Shown: positions 47,176 to 57,321 of the stretch, in pieces
How positions within the stretch are numbered: position 1 is the first letter of the stretch
Layout of the letters: the number at the start of each line of letters is the position of its first letter
Origin: Leeuwenhoekiella sp044542075
GTDB lineage: Bacteria; Bacteroidota; Bacteroidia; Flavobacteriales; Flavobacteriaceae
DNA: 64,000 nt
Assembly (NCBI RefSeq): GCF_044542075.1
Contig: NZ_JBITTU010000004.1
Span: forward strand, 380,637 to 444,636
Direction of reading: 5' to 3'
Program-made: the position numbers and the translations under genes
Notes under the pieces: model-generated
What the model was told of the DNA's origin: nothing
Databases searched by the model: none
The model's input: only the letters and a program-made list of their open reading frames with translations

Positions 47176-48270
47176 ATGGACGTGCAAGTAGGAGTTTTAC
47201 TACCTCAATCAAAAGAGCATCCTAAATTAGGAAGAGATTTTGTTGATGGTTTACGTCTAGGCATCGGAGGAGGGCAATTGCACCTAGAAGTAGAAGGTAT
47301 TGGTTTTGGAAATAATTTAGAAAGTGTTATTAATGCTATTCAAAAATTATCAAATCAGCGAGAGCTTTCTTTTCTTACAGGTATATTAGGGCATAAAGGA
47401 CTTTCACAAATTTTAGATCACGTTGAGAGTATTGGAGAGCAAATGATATATGCTGATTTTGGCGCAACGCAACCTTTAGATTTATCAAAGCGAAAACATA
47501 TTACTTGTAACTCTTTAGATCTTTACGGAGCAACCGAATTATTAGGACGATATTTCTTAGATAACAAATTATTTAAAGTAGCGACTTCAACATGTTACTA
47601 CGAATCGGGTTATGGCTTTATCGAAGCTATTCAAAATACACTTTATAAAGAGGATCAAGGACATTTTGCAGGGCATTTTATTACTCCCTTACAGCCAAGG
47701 TCAAATGAAGCGAAACTACTTAAAGAGTTTGTAAATACATCAGATCCTGATGTGCTCTTCGCATTTTATAATGGCACATTTGCTAAAGAACATGCAAGAA
47801 TTTTACAGTCTAGTGAAGTACTCAAAAATACTCCTTTATATACACTTCCATTCACAGTTACCTCACAAGTACTAGATTTATTTCCGGCTCTTTTTGATAA
47901 AACCAGATTTGTAAGTTCTTGGTTGCCGGAGGATACTCAATCACGAGCTAATATTGATTTTATGCAAAAGTATTTCCAAAAATATAAAAAGCAACCTAGT
48001 GTGTTTGCAATTCTTGGTTATGAAAATGGCTTGTTGATGAAGCAAAAACTAGAAGGTGATAATTATGGAGAATTACACAGTCCAAGAGGCCTTTTAAAAA
48101 TAAACTCAGAAACAAATAGAGTTGTTGTAAATCATCGTTTATGGGAAATTAATTGGAATAATGAATCTTATGAATACGATTTGATAGATACGTTAACATA
48201 TTCAAATTCACTTAATTTTCAGTTAAGTGATCCCATTTCAGGGTGGCATAATGCTTATTTATGTGTTTAG
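47176..48270 (+). CDS. Leaderless periplasmic-binding-fold protein (branched-chain amino acid / amide type)
   Basis: This 364-aa protein has the type I periplasmic-binding fold of the LivJ/UrtA group: VQVGVLLPQSKEHPKLGRDFVDGLRLG opens it (VGVLLPQS core), then FLTGILGHKG, a two-lobed body, and FAILGYENGLL near the end. It starts directly at the first beta-strand, with no signal peptide or lipobox. It therefore does not look exported by Sec. No ABC permease or ATPase genes lie nearby. It stands between the tail-collar gene and a giant secreted protein. It may be an intracellular sensor or a protein of unknown use in this cluster. Confidence 0.75.
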   Translation: MDVQVGVLLPQSKEHPKLGRDFVDGLRLGIGGGQLHLEVEGIGFGNNLESVINAIQKLSNQRELSFLTGILGHKGLSQILDHVESIGEQMIYADFGATQPLDLSKRKHITCNSLDLYGATELLGRYFLDNKLFKVATSTCYYESGYGFIEAIQNTLYKEDQGHFAGHFITPLQPRSNEAKLLKEFVNTSDPDVLFAFYNGTFAKEHARILQSSEVLKNTPLYTLPFTVTSQVLDLFPALFDKTRFVSSWLPEDTQSRANIDFMQKYFQKYKKQPSVFAILGYENGLLMKQKLEGDNYGELHSPRGLLKINSETNRVVVNHRLWEINWNNESYEYDLIDTLTYSNSLNFQLSDPISGWHNAYLCV

Positions 48271-48316
48271 CGAACTCAATATTACTTAATGATCTTTACA
48301 TCCAAAAATAAATTTT

Positions 48317-51300
48317 ATGCAAAAATTATTACTCACATTATTACTTATTACGTCTTACTTTGGCCATAACTTAAATAGTCAAAGTCTCACTGCAGGAGAT
48401 ATTGCTTTTATAGGATATAATACTGATATAAACGCAAACGGAACACAAGACCATTCTTTTTCTTGGATAACATTAGAAGATATATTTGCAGGAACGGTAA
48501 TTTATTTTACCGAAGAGGGTTGGAATGCCAATGCAAATATTTGGTATGGATCAAATGAAGGGCATTATTCATGGACTTCCTCTGGGTATATACCTGCTGG
48601 TACAATTGTATATGTATATGAAAGTGGTGCATCAGATGTTTTAATTTCTTCTGTGGGCACTATGTCTGGGCTTTTAAGCGGGACTGGTTGGAATCTTTTA
48701 GGAGGTGATAACCTTTTTGCATACCAAAGTTCTACAGGAGTTAAGCCAATATCTCCAAATTTTCTATCTGGATTGTATGGTGATGATAATTTTCGACATA
48801 CAACAGGTTGTGACGATGCAAATAACTGGTTCGATTGCGAGAATTGCGAAACAGTTGGACAATCGTGTGCTACAACGGGGGGGGGTACCTCTGGGCTTCC
48901 TAGTACGCTAACTAACGGAACTAATGCGATTGCTTTGTTTCCTAGTCCATTTAATGAAACGGACAACGCAAAATATAATGGTACATTAACAGGAACTAAA
49001 GCTTTTGTAGCATCAGCAATTAATAATCGGAACAATTGGAGTTTTGATGACTTCACTGCTTACAATATCACATCAGGAGCATATAGCACACCAAATATAA
49101 TTGGTGCTTCCAACACAGCTCCTGCTATTGGTGGCACAACAGCAGGGCAGACCGTTAATGACAACGCTACAATTAATCTTTTTTCAGGAATTACAATTGC
49201 AGATGCCGATGGTGACCCTGTTTCTGCTACCATCTCTTTAGATAATAATTCCAAAGGAGTTATTACAGGAGCGTCTTCGGGCACAGGTCCGTATATCATT
49301 ACAAGCAGAGGAGCTGCTGCTATGCAGACGGCTTTAAGGTCCCTCAGTTTTAACCCAACAGACAACAGATCGGCTACTTCAGAAACAACAACTTTTACAG
49401 TGACGGTAAATGATGGGACAGATAATACTATCAATACTACAACTACAGTAATCTCAAGTGCAGTTGCTCCCACAGTAAGCAGTATAGTCGTTTTGGGTAG
49501 CCCAGTTAATAATGCTACCAGCGTCCCTTTTACTGTAACTTTTAATGAAAATGTCTCTGGTGTAGATGTTTCTGATTTTACTGTCGATTCCTCCGGAACA
49601 GTAACCGGTAGTGTTGCAAGTGTCACCGGTAGCGGTACCACTTACACGATAACCGTTAACTCTGTTTCTGGAACAGGAACCGTGAGTATAGACTTAAACT
49701 CCAGTGGTACGGGTATTACAGATGCCGGTGGTAAAGCTATAAGTGGTGGCTTTACAGCTGGTGCAACTCACACGGTGGATACGCAAGCGCCAGTCACCCC
49801 AGGAGCTCCAAATTTGGTAGCTTCTTTTGATTCGGGAACTTCAAATACTGATGATATTACTTCAATTACTCAACCAAGGTTCAGCGGATCAGTAGAACCA
49901 GAATCTACTGTAAAAATAAGTTCCTCAGTAGATGGTTTAGTTGGAACTACTACTGGCAGATCGGGGGATGGTGCCTATTCCTATATAATTACGAGTACCC
50001 TGTCGGAGGGAACACATAATATTACAGTGACTTCAACAGATGCTGCAGGTAACGAAAGTGCGCCATCAAGTGCTCTGGCCATTGTAGTAGATACCTCTAA
50101 CCCAACTTTCAGCTCCAGTAGTCCTTTAGATAATGCCACAGGAGTAGATGCAAGTGGAAATATCACCCTTACTTTTAATGAAAAAATTGTCTTTGGAACA
50201 GGAAATATACAAGTTATTGATCTAACCGATGGATCGAATTCATTTACAATCAATGTCGCTTCCCCAGGAACACAAGCATCTATAAGCAATACTGTCCTTA
50301 CTATTAATACGAGTACAAACCTTGATGAAAGTGCTAATTATGCTATTCAAATAGCTGCCACTGCCATAGATGATATTGCTGGCAATAGCTATGCTGGAAT
50401 CACGGATAATACCACACTGAATTTTACTACGGCTGACCTAACAGCGCCACACATTACAAGCATAGTTCGTCAAAATCCTACTACCAACCCAACCAGTGTT
50501 GACCAATTAGTATGGGATGTGACGTTTAGTGAACCTGTAAATAATGTCTCTACTGATGATTTCACGGTAACTGGAACCACTGCAACGATAGCAAGTATTA
50601 CTAATCCAAGTGGGACTATTTACAGGTTAACAGTTTCTGGAGGTGATTTAGAAGGTTTAAATGGAACTGTAACTTTAGGATTTTCTGGAAGTCAAGACAT
50701 TACAGACGTTGTCGGTAATTCATTAACTACTACTATACCTACAGGAACTAATAATAATACGTTTGTAGTTGAAAATAAAATACCACTCACTATAAGTGGT
50801 CTTATTGGAGATAATAAAATTTACGACGCTACGACTACAGCTACTGCATCAGGAACTGCTTTATTAAGTGGAGTTATAGGAGGAAACGACGTAAGTTTAT
50901 CAGGTACACCGGTCTTCACCTTTGCCAGTGCTGAAGTAGGTACAGGTATTGCAATCACGACCACAGGTTATACCATTTCTGGTGCAGATGCTGGTAATTA
51001 TACTTTAACTCAGCCTGATTTATCTGCTGATATCACCACAAAGGAGGTAACTGTTACAGGAATTACAGGTGATAGCAAGGAATATGACGGAACAATTACA
51101 GCCACAGTATCAGGAACAGCTTTACTAAGTGGAGGAGTAGGTGGAGACGACGTAAGTTTATCAAGTACACCGGTCTTCACATTTGCCAGTGCTGATGTAG
51201 GTACAGGTATTGCGATCACGACCACCGGTTATACAATTTCCGGAGTAGATGCTAATAACTATAGGTTGACTCAGCCTAATTTATCTGCTGATATCACCAC

Positions 51301-54300
51301 AAAAGCGTTAACCATAACGGGAATCACCGGAGATAATAAAGTTTATGACGGTACCACTGCAGCCACTGCATCTGGAACTGCTTCACTAATCGGTTTAGAA
51401 ATAACAGATGACGTAAGCTTGGGCGGTACATCGGTCTTCACCTTTGCCAGTGCTGATGTAGGTACAGGTATTTTAATAACTATAACTGGCTATACCATTT
51501 CTGGAGTAGATGCTAATAACTATACCTTGACTCAGCCTAATTTATCTGCTGATATCACCATAAAAGCTTTGACCATAACGGGAATCACCGGAGATAATAA
51601 AGTTTATGACGGTACCACTGCAGCCACTGCATCTGGAACTGCATCACTAATTGGTTTAGAAATAACAGATGATATAAGCTTAGGCGGCACACCAGTCTTC
51701 ACATTTGCCAGTGCTGATGTAGGTACAGGTATTGCAATCACGACCACAGGTTATACACTTTTAGGTACTGATGCTGGTAACTACGTGTTGACTCAGCCTA
51801 ATTTATCGGCAGATATTACAACTAAAGACTTAACTATAACGGGAATCACCGGAGATGATAAGGAATATGATGGTACCACTGCAGCTACTGCTTCTGGAAC
51901 AGCCTTACTAAGTGGAGTAGTAGGAACCGATGATATAAACTTAGGCGGCACACCAGTCTTCACATTTGCCAGTGCTGATATAGGTACAGGTATTGCAATC
52001 ACGACCACCGGTTATACAATTTCTGGTGCAGATGCTGGTAACTACGTGTTGACTCAGCCTAATTTATCTGCTGATATCACCATAAAAGCTTTGACTATAA
52101 CGGGAATCACCGGAGATAATAAAGTTTATGACGGTACCACTGCAGCCACTGCATCTGGAACTGCTTCACTAATCGGTTTAGAAATATCAGATGATGTAAG
52201 TTTATCAGGTACACCGGTCTTCACTTTTGCCGGTGCTGATGCAGGTACAGGTATTACGATCACGACCACCGGTTATACAATTTCTGGTGCAGATGCTGGT
52301 AACTATGTGTTGACTCAGCCTAATTTATCTGCTGATATCACAACTAAAGACTTAACCATTACAGGTCTTACCGGAGATGACAAGGAATATGACGCAACCA
52401 CTACAGCTACTGCTTCTGGAACAGCCTTACCAAGTGGAGTATTAGTAACCGATGATATAAGCTTAGGCGGCACACCGGTTTTCACTTTTGCCAGTGCTGA
52501 TGTAGGTACAGGTATTGCAATCACGACCACCGGTTATACAATTTTTGGTGCAGATGCTGGTAACTACGTGTTGATTCAGCCTAATTTATCTGCTGATATC
52601 ACAACAAAAGCGTTGACCATAACGGGAATCACCGGAGATAATAAAGTTTATGACGGTACCACTGCAGCCACTGCATCTGGAACTGCTTCACTAATCGGTT
52701 TAGAAATATCAGATGATGTAAGTTTATCAGGTACACCAGTCTTCACATTTGCCAGTGCTGATATAGGTACAGGTATTGCGATCACGACCACAGGTTATAT
52801 AATTTCCGGAGTAGATGCTGGTAACTACGTGTTGACTCAACCTGGTTTATCTGCTGATATCACAACAAAAGCGTTGACCATAACGGGAATCACCGGAGAT
52901 AATAAAGTTTATGACGGTACCACTGCAGCCACTGCATCTGGAACAGCTTTACTAAGTGGAGGAGTAGGTGGAGACGACGTAAGTTTATCAAGTACACCGG
53001 TCTTCACATTTGCCAGTGCTGATGTAGGTACAGGTATTGCAATCACGACCACAGGTTATACACTTTTAGGTACTGATGCTGGTAACTACGTGTTGACTCA
53101 GCCTAATTTATCGGCAGATATTACAACTAAAGACTTAACTATAACGGGAATCACCGGAGATGATAAAGAATATGATGGTACCACTGCAGCTACTACTTCT
53201 GGAACATCCTTACTAAGTGGAGTAGTAGGAGCCGATGATATAAGCTTAGACGGCACACCGGTTTTCACTTTTGCCAGTGCTGATGTAGGTACAGGTATTA
53301 CGATCATGACCACCGGTTATACCATTTCCGGAGTAGATGCTAATAACTATACCTTGACTCAACCTGATTTATCTGCTGATATCACCGCCAAAACGGTAAC
53401 TATTACGGGAATCACAGGAGATAATAAAGTTTATGACGCTACCACTGCAGCCACTGCTTTTGGAACTGCCTTACTAAGTGGAGTGATAGGAGCCGATGAT
53501 ATAAGCTTAGGCGGCACACCGGTTTTCACTTTTGCCAGTGCTGATGTAGGTACAGGTATTACGATCACGACCATGGGTTATACCATTTCCGGAGTAGATG
53601 CTAATAACTATACCTTGACTCAACCTGATTTATCTGCTGATATCACCACGAAGGAGGTAACTGTTACAGGAATCACGGGGGATAGCAAGGAATATGACGG
53701 AACAACTTTAGCCACTGTATCAGGAACTGCTTCACTAAGTGGAGTGGTAGGAGTCGATGATATAAGCCTAGGCGGTACACCAATCTTTAACTTTGCCAGT
53801 GCTAATGTAGGTACAGGCATTGCGATTACCACCACTGGTTATACAATTTCTGGAGTAGATGCTGTAAACTATACCTTGACTCAGACTAGTTTATCGGCTG
53901 ATATTAATCCTTTGACTCTTATTGTAAAAGCTGATGCTCAGACAAAAGTATACGGCTCAGCCGATCCATCATTAACCTATCAGGTCACATCAGGCTCTTT
54001 AATTGGAGGTGATTCTTTTAGCGGCAGTTTAACTAGAATTAACGGAGAGGCTGTAGGTACTTATGAAATAACTCAGGGAAGTTTGGGATTAAGTAGCAAT
54101 TACGATTTAAGTTATATCAGTAATGATTTAATAATTAGCAGAGCTACAATTACAATCACAGCAGACAATCAGACTAAGATTTACGGAGAAACAGATCCTG
54201 TATTAACGGTAAGTTATAGTGGTTTTGAAAACGGCGATTCTGAAACAGTTTTGGGTGGTACATTGAACATTAGTAGAATCTCTGGCGAGGCTGTTGGTGA

Positions 54301-57300
54301 CTATGTGATCACTGCTTCGGGAGCTAATTCTTCTAATTATGATATTACGTATGTAGATGGAAGTTTCGAGATTACTCCTGCTGCATTAACAATTACAGCA
54401 GACAATCAGACTAAGATTTACGGAGAAGCAGATCCTATATTAACGGTAAGTTATAGTGGTTTTGAAAACGGCGATTCAGAAGTAGATCTGGGTGGAAGTT
54501 TAACTGTTAGTAGAACCTCTGGCGAGGCTGTTGGTAGCTATGAAATCAGTGCTTCTGGTGCTACTTCTTCTAATTATGATATTACGTATGTCGATGGAAG
54601 TTTCGAGATTACTCCTGCTGCATTAACAATTACAGCAGACAATCAGACTAAAGTTTACGGAGAAGCAGATCCTGTATTTACCGTAAGTTATAGTGGCTTT
54701 GTAAACGGCGATTCTGAAACAGATTTGGGTGGTACATTGAACATTAGTAGAATCTCTGGCGAAGCTGTTGGTAGCTATGAAATCAGTGCTTCTGGAGTTA
54801 CATCGTCTAACTATGACATCACGTATATAGGTGGTAGTTTTGAAATCACACCAGCTGTATTAACAATCACAGCAGACAATCAGACTAAGGTTTACGGAGA
54901 TGAAGATCCTGTATTAACGGTAAGTTATAGTGGTTTTGTAAACGGTGATTCAGAAACAGATTTAGGTGGAACATTGAACATCAGTAGAACCTCTGGCGAA
55001 GCTGTTGGTGACTATGTGATTACTGCTTCGGGAGCTACATCTACAAATTACGATATTACGTATGATGATGGAAGTTTTGAAATCACACCTGCTTCATTAA
55101 CAATTACAGCAGACAATCAGACTAAGGTTTACGGAGATGCAGATCCTGTATTAACGGTAAGTTATAGTGGTTTTGTAAACGGTGATTTTGAAACAGATTT
55201 AGGTGGTACATTGAACATCAGAAGAACCTCTGGCGAGGCTGTTGGTAGTTATTTAATTACTGCTTCTGGAGCTACTTCTTCTAATTACGATATTACGTAT
55301 GTAGATGGAAGTTTAGCAATTACTCCTGCTTCTTTAACAATCACAGCAGACAATCAGACTAAGGTTTACGGAGATGAAGATCCTGCCTTAACGGTAAGTT
55401 ATAGTGGTTTTGTAAACGGTGATTCAGAAACAGATTTAGGTGGAAGTTTAACTGTTAGTAGAACATTCGGCGAGGATGTTAGTAGTTATGTGATCAGTGC
55501 TTCTGGAGCTACTTCTACAAATTATGATATTATCTACATAGCCGGTAGTTTTGAAATCACACCAGCTGTATTAACAATCACAGCAGACAATCAGACTAAG
55601 GTTTACGGAGATGAAGATCCAGTATTAACGGTAAGTTATAGTGGTTTTGTAAACGGTGATTCAGAAACAGATTTGGGTGGAAGTTTAACTGTTAGTAGAA
55701 TCTCTGGCGAGGCTGTTGGTAGTTATTTAATTACTGCTTCTGGAGCTACATCTACAAATTACGATATTACGTATGATGATGGAAGTTTAGCAATTACTCC
55801 TGCTTCATTAACAATTACAGCAGACAATCAGACTAAAGTTTACGGAGAAGCAGATCCTGTATTTACCGTAAGTTATAGTGGTTTTGAAAACGGCGATTCA
55901 GAAACAAATTTAGGTGGAACATTGAACATTAGTAGAACCTCTGGCGAAGCTGTTGGTGACTATGTGATCACTGCTTCGGGAGCTACATCTACAAATTACG
56001 ATATTACGTATGATGATGGAAGTTTTGAAATCACACCTGCTTCTTTAACAATCACAGCAGACAATCAGACTAAGGTTTACGGAGATGAAGATCCTGTATT
56101 AACGGTAAGTTATAGTGGTTTTGTAAACGGTGATTCAGAAACAGATTTGGGTGGAAGTTTAACTGTTAGTAGAACCTCTGGCGAGGCTGTTGGTAGTTAT
56201 TTAATTACTGCTTCTGGAGCTACTTCTTCTAATTATGATATTAAGTATGTAGATGGAAGCTTTATGATTACTAAGGCTAGTCAAACAATAAGTTTTAATC
56301 CGTTACCGGTATTAAATTTAGGATCTGATGATGATTTCCAACTTCAGGCTGAAGCTTCTTCAGGTTTGCCAATAACTTATACCTACACATTTACTTCAGA
56401 TATTCCTGCTGCAATAGTGAGTGCTAGTGGCTTTGTAAATTTGGTACAATCAGGTAGTATAATAATTACAGCATCTCAGTCTGGAAATGAGAATTATCTG
56501 CCAGCCATAGCGGTATCTCGGGAACTTATGGTAAATAGTGCTTCCGCAGATATTACTTCGCTCACTATAGGGGATGAAGAATTTACAAATCCAGATTCAC
56601 AAATTGTATATACTATTGATTGTGATGAGACTGCACAAGAGTTTGTAGTTTCTTATGAAACAGAAGAAAATGCCAAAAGTGATTTTCCAAAATCATTTAC
56701 TGTCGATGTATCCAAACCTGGAATCTATCGCTATGCAATTACTATAACTTCTCAGGATGGAAGTACTAGTAAAACCTATTCTATTGAAATTCATAAGCGT
56801 TTCCTTTTTGAGGATATTGTAGAGCAAAAATTTAATAATACGCTTTTAGTAAATAACAATCCTGCTACTAATGGTGGTTATAGGTTTATAGCTTTTACCT
56901 GGTATAAAAATGGTAATGTTGTTAGCAACGGACAATACTTTTCAGAGGGAGATGAAGCTTCAGATAGGCTTGACCCACTGGCGACTTATCGAGTAGAACT
57001 TACTACTGAAGGTGGAGATATATTGAGTACTTGTGCATTTACGGTCGAGTTAGATATAAGTAGTAAAATACGACTTGCTCCCAATCCGGTACAGGCAAAT
57101 GCATCAACGACGCTCTTTGCAAACTTTGAAAAAGAAGAGTTGAACAAAATGAAAATTTCTATTATGAGTTTGAATGGAACCTTAATAGATACATTCTACA
57201 CGAACTCATCTAAATCAAGCATTCAGATGCCTGCAAATATTCAAGCAGGGGTGTATATCTTAGTTTGCGAGACCTCAAAGCAAACCCAAACCATTCAATT

Positions 57301-57313
57301 TATTGTTCATTAA
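48317..57313 (+). CDS. Giant YDG/MBG-repeat surface protein with T9SS sorting domain
   Basis: This 2998-residue secreted protein has a signal peptide (1-21). A conserved N-terminal domain (about 22-240) is rich in Trp/Gly and has Cys pairs near 172-190. Several Ig-like or cadherin-like domains follow (240-820, e.g. a Big_5-type domain at about 595-700). Twelve YDG domains of exactly 87 aa run from residue 824 to about 1867. One divergent plus nine MBG domains of exactly 79 aa run to about 2660. A beta-sandwich region comes next, and the protein ends in an 80-residue T9SS type A sorting domain (LAPNPVQANASTTLF, GVYILVCET). It is probably a long surface stalk or adhesin exported by the type IX system. 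The OMP gene overlapping its downstream region may be a partner. Near-identical repeats hint at recent expansion and possible assembly collapse. Confidence 0.9.
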   Translation: MQKLLLTLLLITSYFGHNLNSQSLTAGDIAFIGYNTDINANGTQDHSFSWITLEDIFAGTVIYFTEEGWNANANIWYGSNEGHYSWTSSGYIPAGTIVYVYESGASDVLISSVGTMSGLLSGTGWNLLGGDNLFAYQSSTGVKPISPNFLSGLYGDDNFRHTTGCDDANNWFDCENCETVGQSCATTGGGTSGLPSTLTNGTNAIALFPSPFNETDNAKYNGTLTGTKAFVASAINNRNNWSFDDFTAYNITSGAYSTPNIIGASNTAPAIGGTTAGQTVNDNATINLFSGITIADADGDPVSATISLDNNSKGVITGASSGTGPYIITSRGAAAMQTALRSLSFNPTDNRSATSETTTFTVTVNDGTDNTINTTTTVISSAVAPTVSSIVVLGSPVNNATSVPFTVTFNENVSGVDVSDFTVDSSGTVTGSVASVTGSGTTYTITVNSVSGTGTVSIDLNSSGTGITDAGGKAISGGFTAGATHTVDTQAPVTPGAPNLVASFDSGTSNTDDITSITQPRFSGSVEPESTVKISSSVDGLVGTTTGRSGDGAYSYIITSTLSEGTHNITVTSTDAAGNESAPSSALAIVVDTSNPTFSSSSPLDNATGVDASGNITLTFNEKIVFGTGNIQVIDLTDGSNSFTINVASPGTQASISNTVLTINTSTNLDESANYAIQIAATAIDDIAGNSYAGITDNTTLNFTTADLTAPHITSIVRQNPTTNPTSVDQLVWDVTFSEPVNNVSTDDFTVTGTTATIASITNPSGTIYRLTVSGGDLEGLNGTVTLGFSGSQDITDVVGNSLTTTIPTGTNNNTFVVENKIPLTISGLIGDNKIYDATTTATASGTALLSGVIGGNDVSLSGTPVFTFASAEVGTGIAITTTGYTISGADAGNYTLTQPDLSADITTKEVTVTGITGDSKEYDGTITATVSGTALLSGGVGGDDVSLSSTPVFTFASADVGTGIAITTTGYTISGVDANNYRLTQPNLSADITTKALTITGITGDNKVYDGTTAATASGTASLIGLEITDDVSLGGTSVFTFASADVGTGILITITGYTISGVDANNYTLTQPNLSADITIKALTITGITGDNKVYDGTTAATASGTASLIGLEITDDISLGGTPVFTFASADVGTGIAITTTGYTLLGTDAGNYVLTQPNLSADITTKDLTITGITGDDKEYDGTTAATASGTALLSGVVGTDDINLGGTPVFTFASADIGTGIAITTTGYTISGADAGNYVLTQPNLSADITIKALTITGITGDNKVYDGTTAATASGTASLIGLEISDDVSLSGTPVFTFAGADAGTGITITTTGYTISGADAGNYVLTQPNLSADITTKDLTITGLTGDDKEYDATTTATASGTALPSGVLVTDDISLGGTPVFTFASADVGTGIAITTTGYTIFGADAGNYVLIQPNLSADITTKALTITGITGDNKVYDGTTAATASGTASLIGLEISDDVSLSGTPVFTFASADIGTGIAITTTGYIISGVDAGNYVLTQPGLSADITTKALTITGITGDNKVYDGTTAATASGTALLSGGVGGDDVSLSSTPVFTFASADVGTGIAITTTGYTLLGTDAGNYVLTQPNLSADITTKDLTITGITGDDKEYDGTTAATTSGTSLLSGVVGADDISLDGTPVFTFASADVGTGITIMTTGYTISGVDANNYTLTQPDLSADITAKTVTITGITGDNKVYDATTAATAFGTALLSGVIGADDISLGGTPVFTFASADVGTGITITTMGYTISGVDANNYTLTQPDLSADITTKEVTVTGITGDSKEYDGTTLATVSGTASLSGVVGVDDISLGGTPIFNFASANVGTGIAITTTGYTISGVDAVNYTLTQTSLSADINPLTLIVKADAQTKVYGSADPSLTYQVTSGSLIGGDSFSGSLTRINGEAVGTYEITQGSLGLSSNYDLSYISNDLIISRATITITADNQTKIYGETDPVLTVSYSGFENGDSETVLGGTLNISRISGEAVGDYVITASGANSSNYDITYVDGSFEITPAALTITADNQTKIYGEADPILTVSYSGFENGDSEVDLGGSLTVSRTSGEAVGSYEISASGATSSNYDITYVDGSFEITPAALTITADNQTKVYGEADPVFTVSYSGFVNGDSETDLGGTLNISRISGEAVGSYEISASGVTSSNYDITYIGGSFEITPAVLTITADNQTKVYGDEDPVLTVSYSGFVNGDSETDLGGTLNISRTSGEAVGDYVITASGATSTNYDITYDDGSFEITPASLTITADNQTKVYGDADPVLTVSYSGFVNGDFETDLGGTLNIRRTSGEAVGSYLITASGATSSNYDITYVDGSLAITPASLTITADNQTKVYGDEDPALTVSYSGFVNGDSETDLGGSLTVSRTFGEDVSSYVISASGATSTNYDIIYIAGSFEITPAVLTITADNQTKVYGDEDPVLTVSYSGFVNGDSETDLGGSLTVSRISGEAVGSYLITASGATSTNYDITYDDGSLAITPASLTITADNQTKVYGEADPVFTVSYSGFENGDSETNLGGTLNISRTSGEAVGDYVITASGATSTNYDITYDDGSFEITPASLTITADNQTKVYGDEDPVLTVSYSGFVNGDSETDLGGSLTVSRTSGEAVGSYLITASGATSSNYDIKYVDGSFMITKASQTISFNPLPVLNLGSDDDFQLQAEASSGLPITYTYTFTSDIPAAIVSASGFVNLVQSGSIIITASQSGNENYLPAIAVSRELMVNSASADITSLTIGDEEFTNPDSQIVYTIDCDETAQEFVVSYETEENAKSDFPKSFTVDVSKPGIYRYAITITSQDGSTSKTYSIEIHKRFLFEDIVEQKFNNTLLVNNNPATNGGYRFIAFTWYKNGNVVSNGQYFSEGDEASDRLDPLATYRVELTTEGGDILSTCAFTVELDISSKIRLAPNPVQANASTTLFANFEKEELNKMKISIMSLNGTLIDTFYTNSSKSSIQMPANIQAGVYILVCETSKQTQTIQFIVH
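50786..53918 (+). repeat. Twelve tandem 261-bp YDG repeats inside the giant gene
   Basis: Copies start at 50786, 51047, 51308, 51569, 51830, 52091, 52352, 52613, 52874, 53135, 53396 and 53657, each exactly 261 bp (87 codons). Several neighbours share long identical DNA stretches, including synonymous positions, so the array is homogenised or recently expanded. Mixed patterns (copies with the ISD/ITD variant against copies with VGxDDISL) alternate, which suggests duplication of multi-unit blocks. Confidence 0.93.
53919..56290 (+). repeat. Ten tandem MBG repeats, nine exactly 237 bp
   Basis: The landmark GCAGACAATCAGACT recurs at 54161, 54398, 54635, 54872, 55109, 55346, 55583, 55820 and 56057, always 237 bp (79 codons) apart. 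The first MBG copy (about 53919-54149) is divergent (KADAQTKVYG). Variation is concentrated at a few codons (e.g. TSS/TST, GEAD/GDED), so units are nearly identical at DNA level. Confidence 0.93.
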
Positions 57314-57321
57314 ATAATCAT

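Noticed and set aside
51010..53835. Several 71-aa antisense genes inside the giant gene
   Set aside because: They recur once per YDG unit in the same relative place and are shadows of the repeat on the other strand.
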